From Aurantimonas manganoxydans SI85-9A1 (GTDB lineage: Bacteria > Pseudomonadota > Alphaproteobacteria > Rhizobiales > Rhizobiaceae): DNA of 64,000 nucleotides. The stretch covers positions 1,744,046-1,808,045 of the forward strand of contig NZ_CH672387.1 in NCBI RefSeq assembly GCF_000153465.1, read 5' to 3'. The position numbers were made by a program, and so were the translations under genes. Under the pieces are notes generated by a model. That model was not told where the DNA came from, did no database searches, and was given only the letters and a program-made list of their open reading frames with translations. Each line of letters begins with the position of its first letter. Within the stretch, counting starts at the first letter, position 1. Shown piece by piece: positions 17,603-27,228 of the stretch.

Positions 17603-19326
17603 TCATCAAAGCCTACCGTCTCCGTGCGAAATGGTCTCTGTCAGCGTTTAAACGACACGTTTTCCGCGGCAGAGAGAACGAAGAGATTTCGGTTCTCCGC
17701 GGATCCGAAAGCGACCTCGACTTCTATCAGCGGGGTGCCCGCGCCGTCGGCCGAACGCATGGAATCCGGCATTTCATCATTGCGTCGGAAGAGGAGATTG
17801 GTTCTGACGGGCTGTTGCGTGTCGCGGAACTTCTGTCGAAGTAATTTGGGTTCGATCTCCGAATGTTCGTCGCCGTGCTGCATCGTAAGCTTCGACAAGA
17901 CGGAAACGTCATCTCCCACCTTCATCTCATGGTCCCCGAGACCGACCCTGCCGGCGGAGGCGTTCTCTCCTCGTCGCATTCATTCCTTCGGCACGAGAAG
18001 ATTGCTCGTATCGCTGAACATCAATTCGGACACGAGCATCAACGTGGACGTCATCTGCCGGCCGTCGCCACAGCATTACGTTCTGAGGCGCCGGCGGTTT
18101 ATGAAAACCTTGTCGCTAGCTTTCCGGACTTGAGACCCGGTGTGGGGCAGCGCTTCTCGCACCATGCTGCGGCTCGCCTAAAGCGCGAGGCTCAGATCGA
18201 CCTGAAAGCGGTGGCCTCGTTCGCAGGTGCGGTCTGGTCACGCAGCAAGTCTGCCGGAATGGTCGAAAAGGCCTTCGCCGACTTCGGGCTAACTCTTCGA
18301 CCTGGTGACAAACCCGGGGTAATTCTCGTCATTCACGACGCAGTCCCCATCCAAGCTCTCCACCGCCTGCTTCAGGAAAGGTCGGCAATAGTCAGAAAGG
18401 AATTCGCGCATGTCTTCCAGCCAGCCGCCATCGACCAAGCCCAGCGTGGCGCCGGAAATCCTTCGACAGACCCAGGAAATCCTTCGCCTGCTCAGCCCAG
18501 CAGGCGCGACGGGAGCCGGAGACGACGCCGTCAACCAGCTGATCTCGCTCCAGTCCTCTATGCTAGCGGTTGTGCGCGAGACGAATGCAAGCTTGGAAGC
18601 ACTGCATCGGAAGATCGACCGGATCGACCGGATCGACCGCGGGGGGCCGGGCGCCGAGCACAGTTCCGAGCCCGCGTAAGCGAACCCTCATTGGATAAAT
18701 TGCGTATCTTCACCGAAGAGGCGCTTTCCCTTGCACCGAGCAATATGGATCAATGGCTTCAGTGGCGCCGGGACGAAGCGGACCGGTTGTCGCGAGCGAG
18801 AGCAGAATGCGGAGAAACTCACTTGGCCTCCGCCGGACCAAGTGAGGATCTTCAGGCTGCTCTGCGAACAGCGAACGATCTCGTGGCGCGGTGTCAGCGT
18901 GAGGTTCAAGAACGCACTCTCGATATGCAGATGAAGTCGCCGAAAGGATTTCTCCGCCGGATCCTTGCCGTTCTTTGGGCGGAGAGGGCATCTACACCAA
19001 CTGCATCGGCCCAGCCGCTGCAAGCGGCACAATCTAGGCTTCAGGCCGCTAAGAATTTACGGAAAGCGGCACTGGAAAGGGTGCAAAGGGATACCGAAAG
19101 GCGACGTGCACGAATGGAGCATCAAATCCGGTCGAGACCTGCGCGCCTGCACGACATCGAACTACGCGAGACGGCTTTAAGGAGTTTAACACGCGAGGTC
19201 GATGCTGACCCCTCGGTGCTTTTCTGCGGCTTCGACTACATCAAAACGCGTTTTGAAAAGCTCGTGGGGACTCAAGCACCCGGTACGTTTGAACCGTCTC
19301 TGAAACCACGGATCGGAAAGCTGTGA
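17599..19326 (+). pseudogene. relaxase gene interrupted by an in-frame stop codon
   Basis: The frame starts at ATG 17599, coupled to mobC, and reads 81 residues to a TAA at 17842-17844. It then continues open in the same frame (FGFDLRMFVAVLHRKL) to 19326. The relaxase metal motif SHLHLMVPE (three-histidine motif III type) lies after the stop. The single TAA thus separates the N-terminus from the catalytic centre, and an original GAA or AAA codon is plausible. From about 18450 to 18690 this frame is low-complexity while another frame codes (see the nested gene). From about 18691 it again looks like protein, a charged helical region that could be a relaxase tail or a separate TTG-started gene. 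Reinitiation at ATG 17863 would give a truncated protein. Confidence 0.7.
18410..18679 (+). CDS. small coiled-coil protein nested in the relaxase region
   Basis: A protein of 89 residues encoded in the +1 frame relative to the relaxase. It has its own strong ribosome binding site (AGAAAGGA, 8 bases before the ATG). The middle (ILRQTQEILRLL, QLISLQSSMLAVV, SLEALHRKIDRIDRID) is heptad-like and probably forms a coiled coil. I do not recognise the family. Its position, overlapping the relaxase gene out of frame, recalls mobB of IncQ plasmids, but there is no clear membrane segment and no sequence basis for equating them. Confidence 0.55.
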   Translation: MSSSQPPSTKPSVAPEILRQTQEILRLLSPAGATGAGDDAVNQLISLQSSMLAVVRETNASLEALHRKIDRIDRIDRGGPGAEHSSEPA

Positions 19327-19342
19327 TCGTCGAGAACCAGTT

Positions 19343-21187
19343 TCATCCGAGTTCGCCGATGCTCGCCGAAACGGCCGTTCGTTTCCGAATAGAGCGGCGC
19401 TGCCGCAGGCGAGAGAAGGTATCCTCCCAGCAACCGAATTCCCATTCCGAGGGCAGCACCATCCCTGCGAGACGTTTGATTTCATCATGCCGCAGAGCTT
19501 TCATCCCGTACGAGAGCGCAACGCCATCGAGCGAGTGACCGGTCTGCAATGCAATCACCGGTCTGCAATGCAATCGTGCGCTCAGATACCTCCGCGGCCC
19601 TCGCTACGTCTTTATAGGTGTGGCGCAGCGCGTGAAAGACCTCAGCCCGGGCGTCTTTCAGATCCCATTCCTTGAAAGGCGCTGAAATCGTTTCGAGGCG
19701 GCCCCCGCAGGTTTCTTCGCCCGATGGAAGCCTGGAAAAAGGAAGTCGTCGCCGCTTCGAAACGAATGCACCCAGTCCGCGAATCCAAGTTCGACTAGCC
19801 GGTCATGAACGACCATGAAGCGCCTGGCATTTTCCGACTTAAATGATCGTCCCGTAGCAAGATGCGAATTTGTCAGATTGAATATGTACTTTCGTTGCGT
19901 CGAAACGAGGCCAGCTTTCTGGAGCCACACCAGTTCACCAATTCGAGCACCAGTCAGCAGTGCGAGCAGCGGGACAATTGCTTCTTCCGGCTTCTGTCGC
20001 TCCGCCGACGCGGAAAGGATGACGTTGATCTTCTCAGGCCAGAAGCCGTGTCGGACAACAGATGCACTCTGAGCCTTTATCCGGACCTTTCCAAATTTCT
20101 CATACGGAAAAGGCACACCTGCGGCCGCACACGCATAGCGCAGAGCGCTCTTCACTCGGCCGACATAGCCGGTCATGATCGTGACTTCCGTGATGAAGCG
20201 CTTGTGTCTCATCACATCGGAATTCTGCGTCGCCATTTCGATGATCTGCGACACCGACATCCCCCGAAGCTGAGGATCAATCGAATGACGTTCTGGCAGG
20301 TGGGTTAAGCGATAGGCAAAGCTCTGTAGGTCTTGGAGATCGTATGATGCGACGGGTTTATCACCGACAAGCTCGACGAAAATTTCGCATCGGCGCCGCA
20401 GGTTCTTTCGTTCTTTAGGCGAAACCGAAGAGATTGTGAGATGGGCGTCATAGGCATCGAACGTCGTCGAGAAGAGTGGCCCACGATTCTCCAGTCTCGC
20501 GTTGATTTTCTCGTTTTCCGATATGAGTTTCTCGTTTCTCTCTAAGACGACCCCAAGCCGGCGCCCGAGGCTTTCATCTCGTAGCAAACGCTCGGCGTAT
20601 CCGTCTGCAGTTTTAGACGTTTCGGATAGCGCGGCGAATGAGTCTTCGGCGGAGGATTTCGCGATGGATAGATCGCGGGTCAGTTCCAGTGCTTCCGCAT
20701 TCGCTTCATCCTGTTCATGCCGGAGCTTGCGCACGGTGCGCTGCGAGATGTCGAGATCGCGCTCGTAGTCCGTCGCGAGACGGCGCGTCCGATCGCACAA
20801 AGCCAGGAATGACGACGACAACAGCTCTGACCGTTCGGTCAACTCTGCGACGCGATCGGCATCTGTCGTTTTTCCTCTCTTCCGCGAATGTCGTTGTTCC
20901 GCTTCCGAGAGCATTTTGCCAAGGGTCGCGATTTCCTTCTCGACGCCTTCGAGGATCTCCGTTCGGTTCACCCCGGCACCGCCGAACTCGGCGAAAAACT
21001 CTCTCGACATCATGTCCTCCACGCAGACCGCAACTCGGCGAGCAATCCTCGACGCGAGCCGCGGCTCATTCACCGGCAATCGTGAGCGCAACGGTGTGCG
21101 GCCGAGGATTGGGATCAGGTCGTGGGGAATCGCGTACTGGAAGAAGAACGACGATCCGCGCTTCCAGACATAGGACGGGGCACGCAT
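19343..21187 (-). pseudogene. tyrosine recombinase (integrase) with frameshift and 19-bp duplication
   Basis: From ATG 21187 (AGGAG seven bases upstream) the frame gives 509 residues. A short SAM-like/DUF6538-type N-terminus, a long coiled coil (about 85-240) and the catalytic domain with the first arginine R415 in LTGARIGEL follow in order, then a premature TGA at 19658. Box II continues in a different frame (FHALRHTYKDVARAAEVS). After the duplication at 19538-19575 the last part (LQTGHSLDGVALSYG, with the nucleophilic tyrosine) lies back in the original frame. About one base has been lost, so that together with the 19-base gain the outer frames agree. The protein is inactive as it stands, lacking HxxR, H and Y. 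Confidence 0.82.
19538..19575 (+). repeat. 19-bp perfect tandem duplication
   Basis: ACCGGTCTGCAATGCAATC occurs twice in direct succession, at 19538-19556 and 19557-19575. It lies inside the integrase sequence, in the codons for IALQTG. The length is not a multiple of three, so it shifts the frame. It looks like a replication-slippage event, not a binding-site array. Confidence 0.9.
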
Positions 21188-21254
21188 GTGTAGGCTCCTG
21201 TGTATGGAGCCGGAGTCGCGTGAAAATTCGGTAAATTAACCAAGGACATGGTCG

Positions 21255-21344
21255 TGGCGGAGAGGAAGGGATTCGAACCCTCGATACGGTCTCCCGTATA
21301 CTCCCTTAGCAGGGGAGCGCCTTCGACCACTCGGCCACCTCTCC
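21255..21344 (-). tRNA. tRNA-Ser (GCT anticodon)
   Basis: A 90-base class II tRNA with encoded CCA. The acceptor stem is GGAGAGG/CCTCTCC, and the D arm is GGCCGAGTGGTCGAAGGC. The anticodon arm is CTCCC-CTGCTAA-GGGAG with anticodon GCT. A long variable arm and GGTTCGAATCC in the T arm follow. It remains intact next to the integrase remnant, so the 3' end was probably the attachment site of the element at 17100-21254. Confidence 0.95.
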
Positions 21345-21352
21345 AATTGCGC

Positions 21353-21381
21353 GGATTACCCGTCGTGGCACGTGCTTGCAA
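21353..21381 (-). promoter_or_regulatory. candidate sigma-70 promoter of tRNA-Ser
   Basis: On the minus strand TTGCAA (21376-21381) and TAATCC (21353-21358) are 17 bases apart. They end 8 bases before the tRNA 5' end. The match to consensus is partial; placement is the main support. Confidence 0.35.
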
Positions 21382-21598
21382 GGGCGTCGGCGAGAAAACT
21401 CGTGGGGAATTGCCGTCTTCGCCAAATTCCCGGTTCTTGGACGAGGTTCGGTGGGTGGCGAGCGCCTGCGCGCCGGGCCGCCGCAGTTCGGCGCGGCGGG
21501 GTTCGCTTGTGACCGGGTCGGGGCTTCGCTAAAGATCACAGGGAGTTGTCCCCGGGGTTCAGCGGCCGTGCGATCGGGGCGGCGGCAATGGTGTGATC

Positions 21599-24358
21599 AT
21601 GCAGAAAAAAGCTTTCGGAATCGTCCTCGTCTGTCTCGTGCTCCAGGCGGCGATCGTCGCCGGCTACTGGGACATGCTGAGCAGTGAAAAGCTGCGGGTG
21701 TCGCAACGCGGCGATCCGGCCGAGGTGACGGCCGGGGCTGCCGGTGAGGACGCCGGTCGCCAGACGGTGGATGCCGAGGCGGTCCAGGATGATTCGACCG
21801 AAATGGCGGCGGGCGATTCGGAAGCGGATGCGGACACTGGGACGCTTGGCGCACAGGGTGCGGCCGAGCCGCGGGCCGCAGAGGGAGATGCGACTGCTTC
21901 GGCAACGTCCGGCGCGGCGCCGTCCGTTGAGATGAGCGAAGAGGCCGGGCAAGACGCCGAGGCGCTGCGGCAGCCGGCGACCGAGCCGGCGCAGACGGAT
22001 GTCGCGACCTCAGGTGAGGCAGATGCTGGATCTGTCGAGGACCCTTCGGCTTCGCCCGAAGCCGGTGCGGTCACGGGTTCGGATGTCACGGCCAGCGCAG
22101 CCTCCGCGCCGTCGGCCAGCGATGATGCCGGCTCTTCGGCGACGAGCGCTGCGGGGACTGTCGCGGAGACGTCCGCGGATGCGGGCGAGGGCGGTGCCGG
22201 CAGTACCGGCACGGGCGACGATGCCGGTGGAACGGAGCCTCCTGTGGGAACCGCATCCGACGGCGAGAATCGAACGGTTGCGGGGGCGAGCGATGCCGGT
22301 TCCGCGCAGAATGGCGATGCGGCGGTGACCCCGACAGCCGATGCGGACGCTGCCGATGCATCGGATGCGTCTGGAGACGGTCGCCCTGAGGACGGTGCTG
22401 ATGGTGATCCCGCGCTGGCCGCCAGTGAGGCCGGCGTGGCGAAGAATCCCGCGGTGGCCGGCTCTGTCGACGCTGCCGCTGCCGCGGCCATGGAGGCGAG
22501 CGGTCGGGGTGAGGGGCGTGCCGACGACGCGGCCGCAGTGGCTGCTTCCGATGTGCCGCGCTTCGATCTGTTGCGGGTCGAGCCCGACGGCTCCACCGTC
22601 ATTGCCGGGCGCGCGCCGGCCGAGAGCCGCATCGCGTTGATGTCGGACGATACGGTGCTCGGCGGCGATACCGCCGGGATCGGCGGCGATTTCGCGGTGG
22701 TTCTCGACGCTCCGCTCCCACCGGGCGATCATGCGATCACCATTCGCGCGACGTTGCCGGACGGCACCGTTAGCCGCTCGCAGGAAACCGCGATCGTCAG
22801 CGTTCCGCCGCCCGATCGCCCGGGTGAGCTGCTGGCAATGGTCGAGGCGCCGAATGCGCCGACCCGGCTCATCGAGATGCCGGCCGCAGGTGCAGAGGCT
22901 GCCGCGAGTGGCGCGGCTTCGGAAGCAGCGCAACCGGCTCTGCCGTCTGAGGCGGCGTCGCCGTTCGAGAGTGGGGCAAGGACCTCCGACCCGGCGGATG
23001 CCGCCGGTGCATCTCCCACGCCGCGCGAGACAATTGCGCGTCTGCCTGCGGAAGGCGGATCCGCTCCTGCGGACACGGTTACGGAGGGTACTCCGTCGAT
23101 GGCGGTCCCGGCGGAGATTGCAGCGGACAGTGCCGCTGGCACGCCGGGCGAAACGGATGTGACGGCGAGCGATGCGCCGGCACAGCCGGGCGGCGCCGTC
23201 ATGCTGCCGCGGGAGACGAGTGCCGACGTCGTGCCGTCGAGCCCGTCCACCGTGCCGCTGCTGCGGGTCGAGGCGGTCGAGGTCGAGGGATCGCAGGTCT
23301 ATATCGCCGGCGCCGCCGAGCGCGGCGCGCGGGTGCGGGTCTATGTCGACAATGTCTTCCTGGCCGAGGACGAGGCCGGTTTCGGCGATCGGTTCCTGGT
23401 CACCGGCGATACCGGCATGAGCGTCGGCGAGCATCTGGTGCGCGCCGACCAGATTTCGCAGGACGGCCGCGTCGTGGCCCGCGCCGAGGTGCCGTTCACG
23501 CGCCCCGAGGGCGCGACGGCCGCAGCGGTGGCACCAGCGCAGCAGGCGACCACGTCGCAAACGACAGATTCGCAGGACAGTGCAGCTTCCGACGCGGCCG
23601 GGAACACCGAAGAGGCTTCGTCGGCAGGCGAACCGGACACGTCACCGTCGTCGATGGCGGATGCCGAAGATGCGAGCCGGGCGACGGCTAGTGCCGGGCC
23701 GGTGGATACGGCCGAGACTTCTCCCGAGGCAGGGACCGAGAAGTCCGGTCGGGTGACGGTTGCGGACGCAAATGAGACTGCTGCCGGTACGCCGGATGCA
23801 GCCGAGGCGACACCGTCGGAACCTGCGGCCGGCGTGTCGGACGAAAGCCGCGTGACCGCGCGCAACGCCGACGGTGAAGAAACCGACGCGGCCGACGCAG
23901 CCAATGCAGCGTCGGGCGAGTCGGACGGTTCTTCGCCGAAGGTCGCCGTGTCAGAAGCTCCCAAGAGCGCGGACGCTGCCGCCGGCCCGGAGCAGGCCGA
24001 AGCGCAGAGGCCGCAGGCTGATCCGGCGGGCAGCCGCGCCGGGGATCAGCCGGAAGCCGAGACCCGGGCCGGTGGCGAGGAGGCCGACGTGCCGGTCAAC
24101 CGGCAGCCGGCCCTCGCCAATGCCGATGGGCGGGTAATCATCCGCAAGGGCGATACGCTGTGGGAGATTTCACGGCGGACTTATGGTGAGGGCCAGCGCT
24201 ACACGGTCATCTATCTCGCCAATGGCGACCAGATCCGCGATCCGGACCTGATCTATCCGGCGCAGGTGTTCCGCCTGCCGGAGACGCCGGCGGACGGCGA
24301 GGCGGGTGAAGGGGGCGATGCCGGTGCCACCGAGGCGAAGGGCGATGGCGAAGGCTGA
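21599..24358 (+). CDS. large LysM-domain envelope protein with Ig-like modules
   Basis: Protein of 919 residues. A single N-terminal hydrophobic segment (FGIVLVCLVLQAAIVAGYW) anchors it or exports it. Very long Ala/Ser/Asp/Glu-rich acidic stretches separate two related Ig-like modules at about 318-405 and 550-635, both opening with LLRVE. A LysM peptidoglycan-binding domain lies at about 844-895 (VIIRKGDTLWEISRRTYGE). It probably spans the periplasm and holds the cell wall. The ATG at 21599 is chosen over an in-frame GTG two codons earlier. Similar LysM proteins are known in Rhizobiales, without a defined role. It stands alone after tRNA-Ser. Confidence 0.8.
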   Translation: MQKKAFGIVLVCLVLQAAIVAGYWDMLSSEKLRVSQRGDPAEVTAGAAGEDAGRQTVDAEAVQDDSTEMAAGDSEADADTGTLGAQGAAEPRAAEGDATASATSGAAPSVEMSEEAGQDAEALRQPATEPAQTDVATSGEADAGSVEDPSASPEAGAVTGSDVTASAASAPSASDDAGSSATSAAGTVAETSADAGEGGAGSTGTGDDAGGTEPPVGTASDGENRTVAGASDAGSAQNGDAAVTPTADADAADASDASGDGRPEDGADGDPALAASEAGVAKNPAVAGSVDAAAAAAMEASGRGEGRADDAAAVAASDVPRFDLLRVEPDGSTVIAGRAPAESRIALMSDDTVLGGDTAGIGGDFAVVLDAPLPPGDHAITIRATLPDGTVSRSQETAIVSVPPPDRPGELLAMVEAPNAPTRLIEMPAAGAEAAASGAASEAAQPALPSEAASPFESGARTSDPADAAGASPTPRETIARLPAEGGSAPADTVTEGTPSMAVPAEIAADSAAGTPGETDVTASDAPAQPGGAVMLPRETSADVVPSSPSTVPLLRVEAVEVEGSQVYIAGAAERGARVRVYVDNVFLAEDEAGFGDRFLVTGDTGMSVGEHLVRADQISQDGRVVARAEVPFTRPEGATAAAVAPAQQATTSQTTDSQDSAASDAAGNTEEASSAGEPDTSPSSMADAEDASRATASAGPVDTAETSPEAGTEKSGRVTVADANETAAGTPDAAEATPSEPAAGVSDESRVTARNADGEETDAADAANAASGESDGSSPKVAVSEAPKSADAAAGPEQAEAQRPQADPAGSRAGDQPEAETRAGGEEADVPVNRQPALANADGRVIIRKGDTLWEISRRTYGEGQRYTVIYLANGDQIRDPDLIYPAQVFRLPETPADGEAGEGGDAGATEAKGDGEG

Positions 24359-24515
24359 TCGCGCCGTGCCCACGGTGCGCAGGCGGCGCAAGGCCGCAAG
24401 TTGCGCACCGTCGTTGTATTCGGCCGGGCGGTGATCTAGACGCGGACGGACACAGACCAGACGTCGACGGCGCGGCGGGACAACCCGGCGCGCCGCTTCG
24501 TTGGAAAGGATCGAC

Positions 24516-26408
24516 GTGGCGTCAGACCCCGGTAAACGCGTGTCCGGCGATAGCGGCCGGACCTTCGAGACGCTGGCCAATCTGTGGCCCTATATGTGGC
24601 CGTCGGAGCGCCCGGACCTGCGGATGCGCGTCGCCTATGCGACGATCTTCCTCGTTCTTGCCAAGCTCCTGACCGTCCTCGTCCCGTATTTCTACAAATG
24701 GGCGACCGACGCCCTCGACGGCGCAGATACGGCGAATGAATGGCTGCCGCTGGCGCTGACCGGGGCGATCACGCTGGTCGTCTCCTACAATGTCGCGCGG
24801 ATCATCTCGGTCGGGCTCAACCAGTTGCGCGACGCCCTGTTCGCGCGGGTCGGCCAGCATGCCGTGCGGCGGCTCGCCTACCGCACCTTCGTGCACATGC
24901 ACCGCCTGTCCCTGCGCTTCCATCTGGAACGGCGCACCGGCGGCCTGTCACGGATCATCGAGCGCGGCACCAAGGGCATCGAGGCGATCGTCCGCTTCAC
25001 CATTCTCAACACGCTGCCGACGATCCTGGAATTCGCGCTGGTCGCGATCATCTTCGGCTTCGCCTACGGCCTGTCCTATCTCGCGGTCATCGCCGCGACG
25101 GTCTGGCTCTATGGCTGGTTCACCATCAAGGCGAGCGACTGGCGGATTTCGATCCGCCGCGACATGAACGATTCCGACACCGACGCCAACACCAAGGCGA
25201 TCGACTCGCTGCTGAACTTCGAGACCGTCAAATATTTCGGCAACGAAGGCATGGAGGCGGAGCGCTTCGACCATTCGATGGCGCGCTACGAGACGGCGGC
25301 GACGCGTATCTGGACCTCGCTCGGCTGGCTGAATTTCGGCCAGGGCGTGATCTTCGGCGTCGGCATGGCGATCGCCATGGTGATGTCGGCGCTGGAAGTG
25401 CGGGCCGGCACACAGACGCTGGGCGACTTCGTCTTCATCAACGCCATGCTGATGCAGCTCTCGGTGCCGCTGAACTTCATCGGTTTTGTCTATCGCGAGA
25501 TCCGGCAGGGGCTGACCGATATCGAGGCGATGTTCGCCCTGCTCGAGGTCGATGCCGAGGTGAAGGATCCGGTCGGCGCGCCGGCGCTCACCGTCACCGA
25601 GGGCGCGATCCGCTTCGAGGACGTGCGCTTCGGCTACGATCCGGCGCGCGAGATCCTGAAGGGCATTTCCTTCGAGGTGCCGCCGGGGAAGTCGGTGGCG
25701 ATCGTCGGCCCGTCCGGCGCCGGCAAGTCGACGATCTCGCGACTGCTGTTCCGCTTCTACGACGTGAAGTCCGGCCGCATCCTGATCGACGGCCAGGACA
25801 TCGCCAAGGTCCAGCAGGCGTCGGTGCGCGGCGCCATCGGCATCGTCCCGCAGGATACGGTGCTGTTCAACGACACGGTTCTCTACAACATCCGCTATGG
25901 GCGTATCTCAGCGACCGAGGAAGAGGTGCTGCGGGCGGCCGAACTGGCGCAGATCGCCGGCTTCATCCGCGAACTGCCGGAGGGCTTCAACTCCATGGTG
26001 GGCGAGCGCGGCCTGAAACTGTCGGGCGGCGAGAAGCAGCGTGTCGCCATCGCGCGGACCATCCTGAAGGCGCCGCCGATCCTGGTCCTGGACGAGGCGA
26101 CCTCGGCGCTGGATACCCATACCGAGCAGGAAATCCAGACAGCCCTCGATCTCGTCTCGCGGGAGCGCACGACGCTGACGATCGCCCACCGGCTGTCCAC
26201 CATCATCGACTGTGACGAGATCATCGTGCTGAAGGCCGGCGAGATCGTTGAACGCGGTTCGCATCGCCAGTTGCTGGAATCCGCCGGGCTCTATGCCGAG
26301 ATGTGGGCCATGCAGCGCGAGGCCAGCGAAGCCGAGGAAGCCCTGCGGCGGGCGCGCGAGGCGGACGAGTTCGGCATCGTCGATCGCCGGCGCACGCCTG
26401 AAACCTGA
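24516..26408 (+). CDS. Atm1/ABCB7-type ABC exporter (fused permease-ATPase)
   Basis: Half-transporter of 630 residues that works as a homodimer. Six membrane helices lie in about residues 30-330, including the Atm1-like stretch NFETVKYFGNEGMEAERFD. The nucleotide-binding domain follows: Walker [10 protein letters not shown], signature LSGGEKQR, Walker B ILVLDEATSALD and switch histidine in IAHRLS. Atm1 proteins export glutathione-linked compounds for heavy-metal tolerance in bacteria and for iron-sulfur protein maturation in mitochondria. The GTG at 24516 is chosen because AAAGGA lies five bases upstream; a TTG at 24501 is the alternative. Confidence 0.88.
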   Translation: MASDPGKRVSGDSGRTFETLANLWPYMWPSERPDLRMRVAYATIFLVLAKLLTVLVPYFYKWATDALDGADTANEWLPLALTGAITLVVSYNVARIISVGLNQLRDALFARVGQHAVRRLAYRTFVHMHRLSLRFHLERRTGGLSRIIERGTKGIEAIVRFTILNTLPTILEFALVAIIFGFAYGLSYLAVIAATVWLYGWFTIKASDWRISIRRDMNDSDTDANTKAIDSLLNFETVKYFGNEGMEAERFDHSMARYETAATRIWTSLGWLNFGQGVIFGVGMAIAMVMSALEVRAGTQTLGDFVFINAMLMQLSVPLNFIGFVYREIRQGLTDIEAMFALLEVDAEVKDPVGAPALTVTEGAIRFEDVRFGYDPAREILKGISFEVPPGKSVAIVGPSGAGKSTISRLLFRFYDVKSGRILIDGQDIAKVQQASVRGAIGIVPQDTVLFNDTVLYNIRYGRISATEEEVLRAAELAQIAGFIRELPEGFNSMVGERGLKLSGGEKQRVAIARTILKAPPILVLDEATSALDTHTEQEIQTALDLVSRERTTLTIAHRLSTIIDCDEIIVLKAGEIVERGSHRQLLESAGLYAEMWAMQREASEAEEALRRAREADEFGIVDRRRTPET

Positions 26409-26529
26409 TCGGACGTTATCGCGGGACTGCCCGGATCGCGCTAAGGAACCGAGTTCGGTTCGTCACCATTGACCCTGTTCGATCCGACGGTGTCCCCGCG
26501 TCGCCAGTTTTGAAGGAACAAGACAGCCA

Positions 26530-27228
26530 GTGACCATCTTCACCTCGATCCGCAACGCGCTCGTGCCGATCCACCGGGCGGGCTATCCGTTCATCGCGGG
26601 CTTCTTCGTCGTCTCGCTGCTCCTGGGCTTCCTGTGGGAGCCGCTGTTCTGGGCCGGCTTGGTGCTGACCGCATGGTGCGCCTATTTCTTCCGCGATCCC
26701 GAGCGCGTCACCCCGGTCGCCGAGCATCTGGTGATCAGCCCGGCCGACGGCCGTGTCTCGCTGGTCGGCCACGTCATGCCGCCGGCGGAGCTCGACCTCG
26801 GCACCGAGCCGATGCTGCGCATCTCGGTGTTCATGAACGTCTTCGACTGCCATGTGAACCGCGCGCCGATGCGCGGCCGGGTGCGGCTGATCTCCTACCG
26901 CGAGGGTGAGTTCCGCAATGCCGAGCTCGACAAGGCCAGCGAGGTCAACGAGCGCTCCTCGATGGTGATCGAGGGACCGCGCGGGGAGATCGGCGTGGTG
27001 CAGATCGCCGGGCTGGTCGCCCGCCGCATCATCTGCTGGTCGAATGTCGAGGACCGGATCGAGGCCGGTGAGCGCTTCGGCCTGATCCGCTTCGGTTCGC
27101 GCCTCGACGTCTATCTGCCGGACGGCTTCGTGCCGCGGGTGGCCGAGGGCCAGCGCGCCGTGGCGGGCGAAACGATCATCGCCGAGTTCGGTGAGAACCT
27201 GAAGACGTGGCCGTCGAGGCGCGACTGA
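26530..27228 (+). CDS. psd: phosphatidylserine decarboxylase
   Basis: Inner-membrane enzyme of 232 residues converting phosphatidylserine to phosphatidylethanolamine. It belongs to the short (PSD-A) type. Two hydrophobic segments lie near 20-55. DCHVNRAP at 106-113 and the self-cleavage site at G189-S190 in RFGSRLD, which forms the pyruvoyl group, are visible. The start is GTG. Its stop overlaps the pssA start by one base, so the two steps of phosphatidylethanolamine synthesis are coupled. Confidence 0.93.
   Translation: MTIFTSIRNALVPIHRAGYPFIAGFFVVSLLLGFLWEPLFWAGLVLTAWCAYFFRDPERVTPVAEHLVISPADGRVSLVGHVMPPAELDLGTEPMLRISVFMNVFDCHVNRAPMRGRVRLISYREGEFRNAELDKASEVNERSSMVIEGPRGEIGVVQIAGLVARRIICWSNVEDRIEAGERFGLIRFGSRLDVYLPDGFVPRVAEGQRAVAGETIIAEFGENLKTWPSRRD

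Larger units (their letters stand above)
17100..21254 (+). mobile_element. decayed integrative mobilizable element at tRNA-Ser(GCT)
   Basis: This roughly 4.1 kb block has an oriT-like site, a MobC-like gene, a relaxase, a small coiled-coil gene and a tyrosine integrase adjoining a tRNA 3' end. Its base composition is visibly lower in GC than both sides: sample lines give about 55-57 percent against about 70 percent. Relaxase and integrase both carry disabling lesions, so it can probably no longer excise or mobilise itself. The right end is set by the tRNA; the left end is approximate because no left att repeat was found. No type IV secretion genes are present, so any transfer would have depended on a helper. 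Confidence 0.75.

Noticed and set aside
18450-18690. Treating the whole 17863-19326 frame as one relaxase protein
   Set aside because: Over this interval the frame reads as Pro/Arg-rich low complexity, while an overlapping frame with its own ribosome binding site looks like real protein.
19538-19575. A CRISPR or iteron array
   Set aside because: There are only two copies, with no spacer, lying within integrase coding sequence. It is a simple tandem duplication. No CRISPR array was seen in the window.
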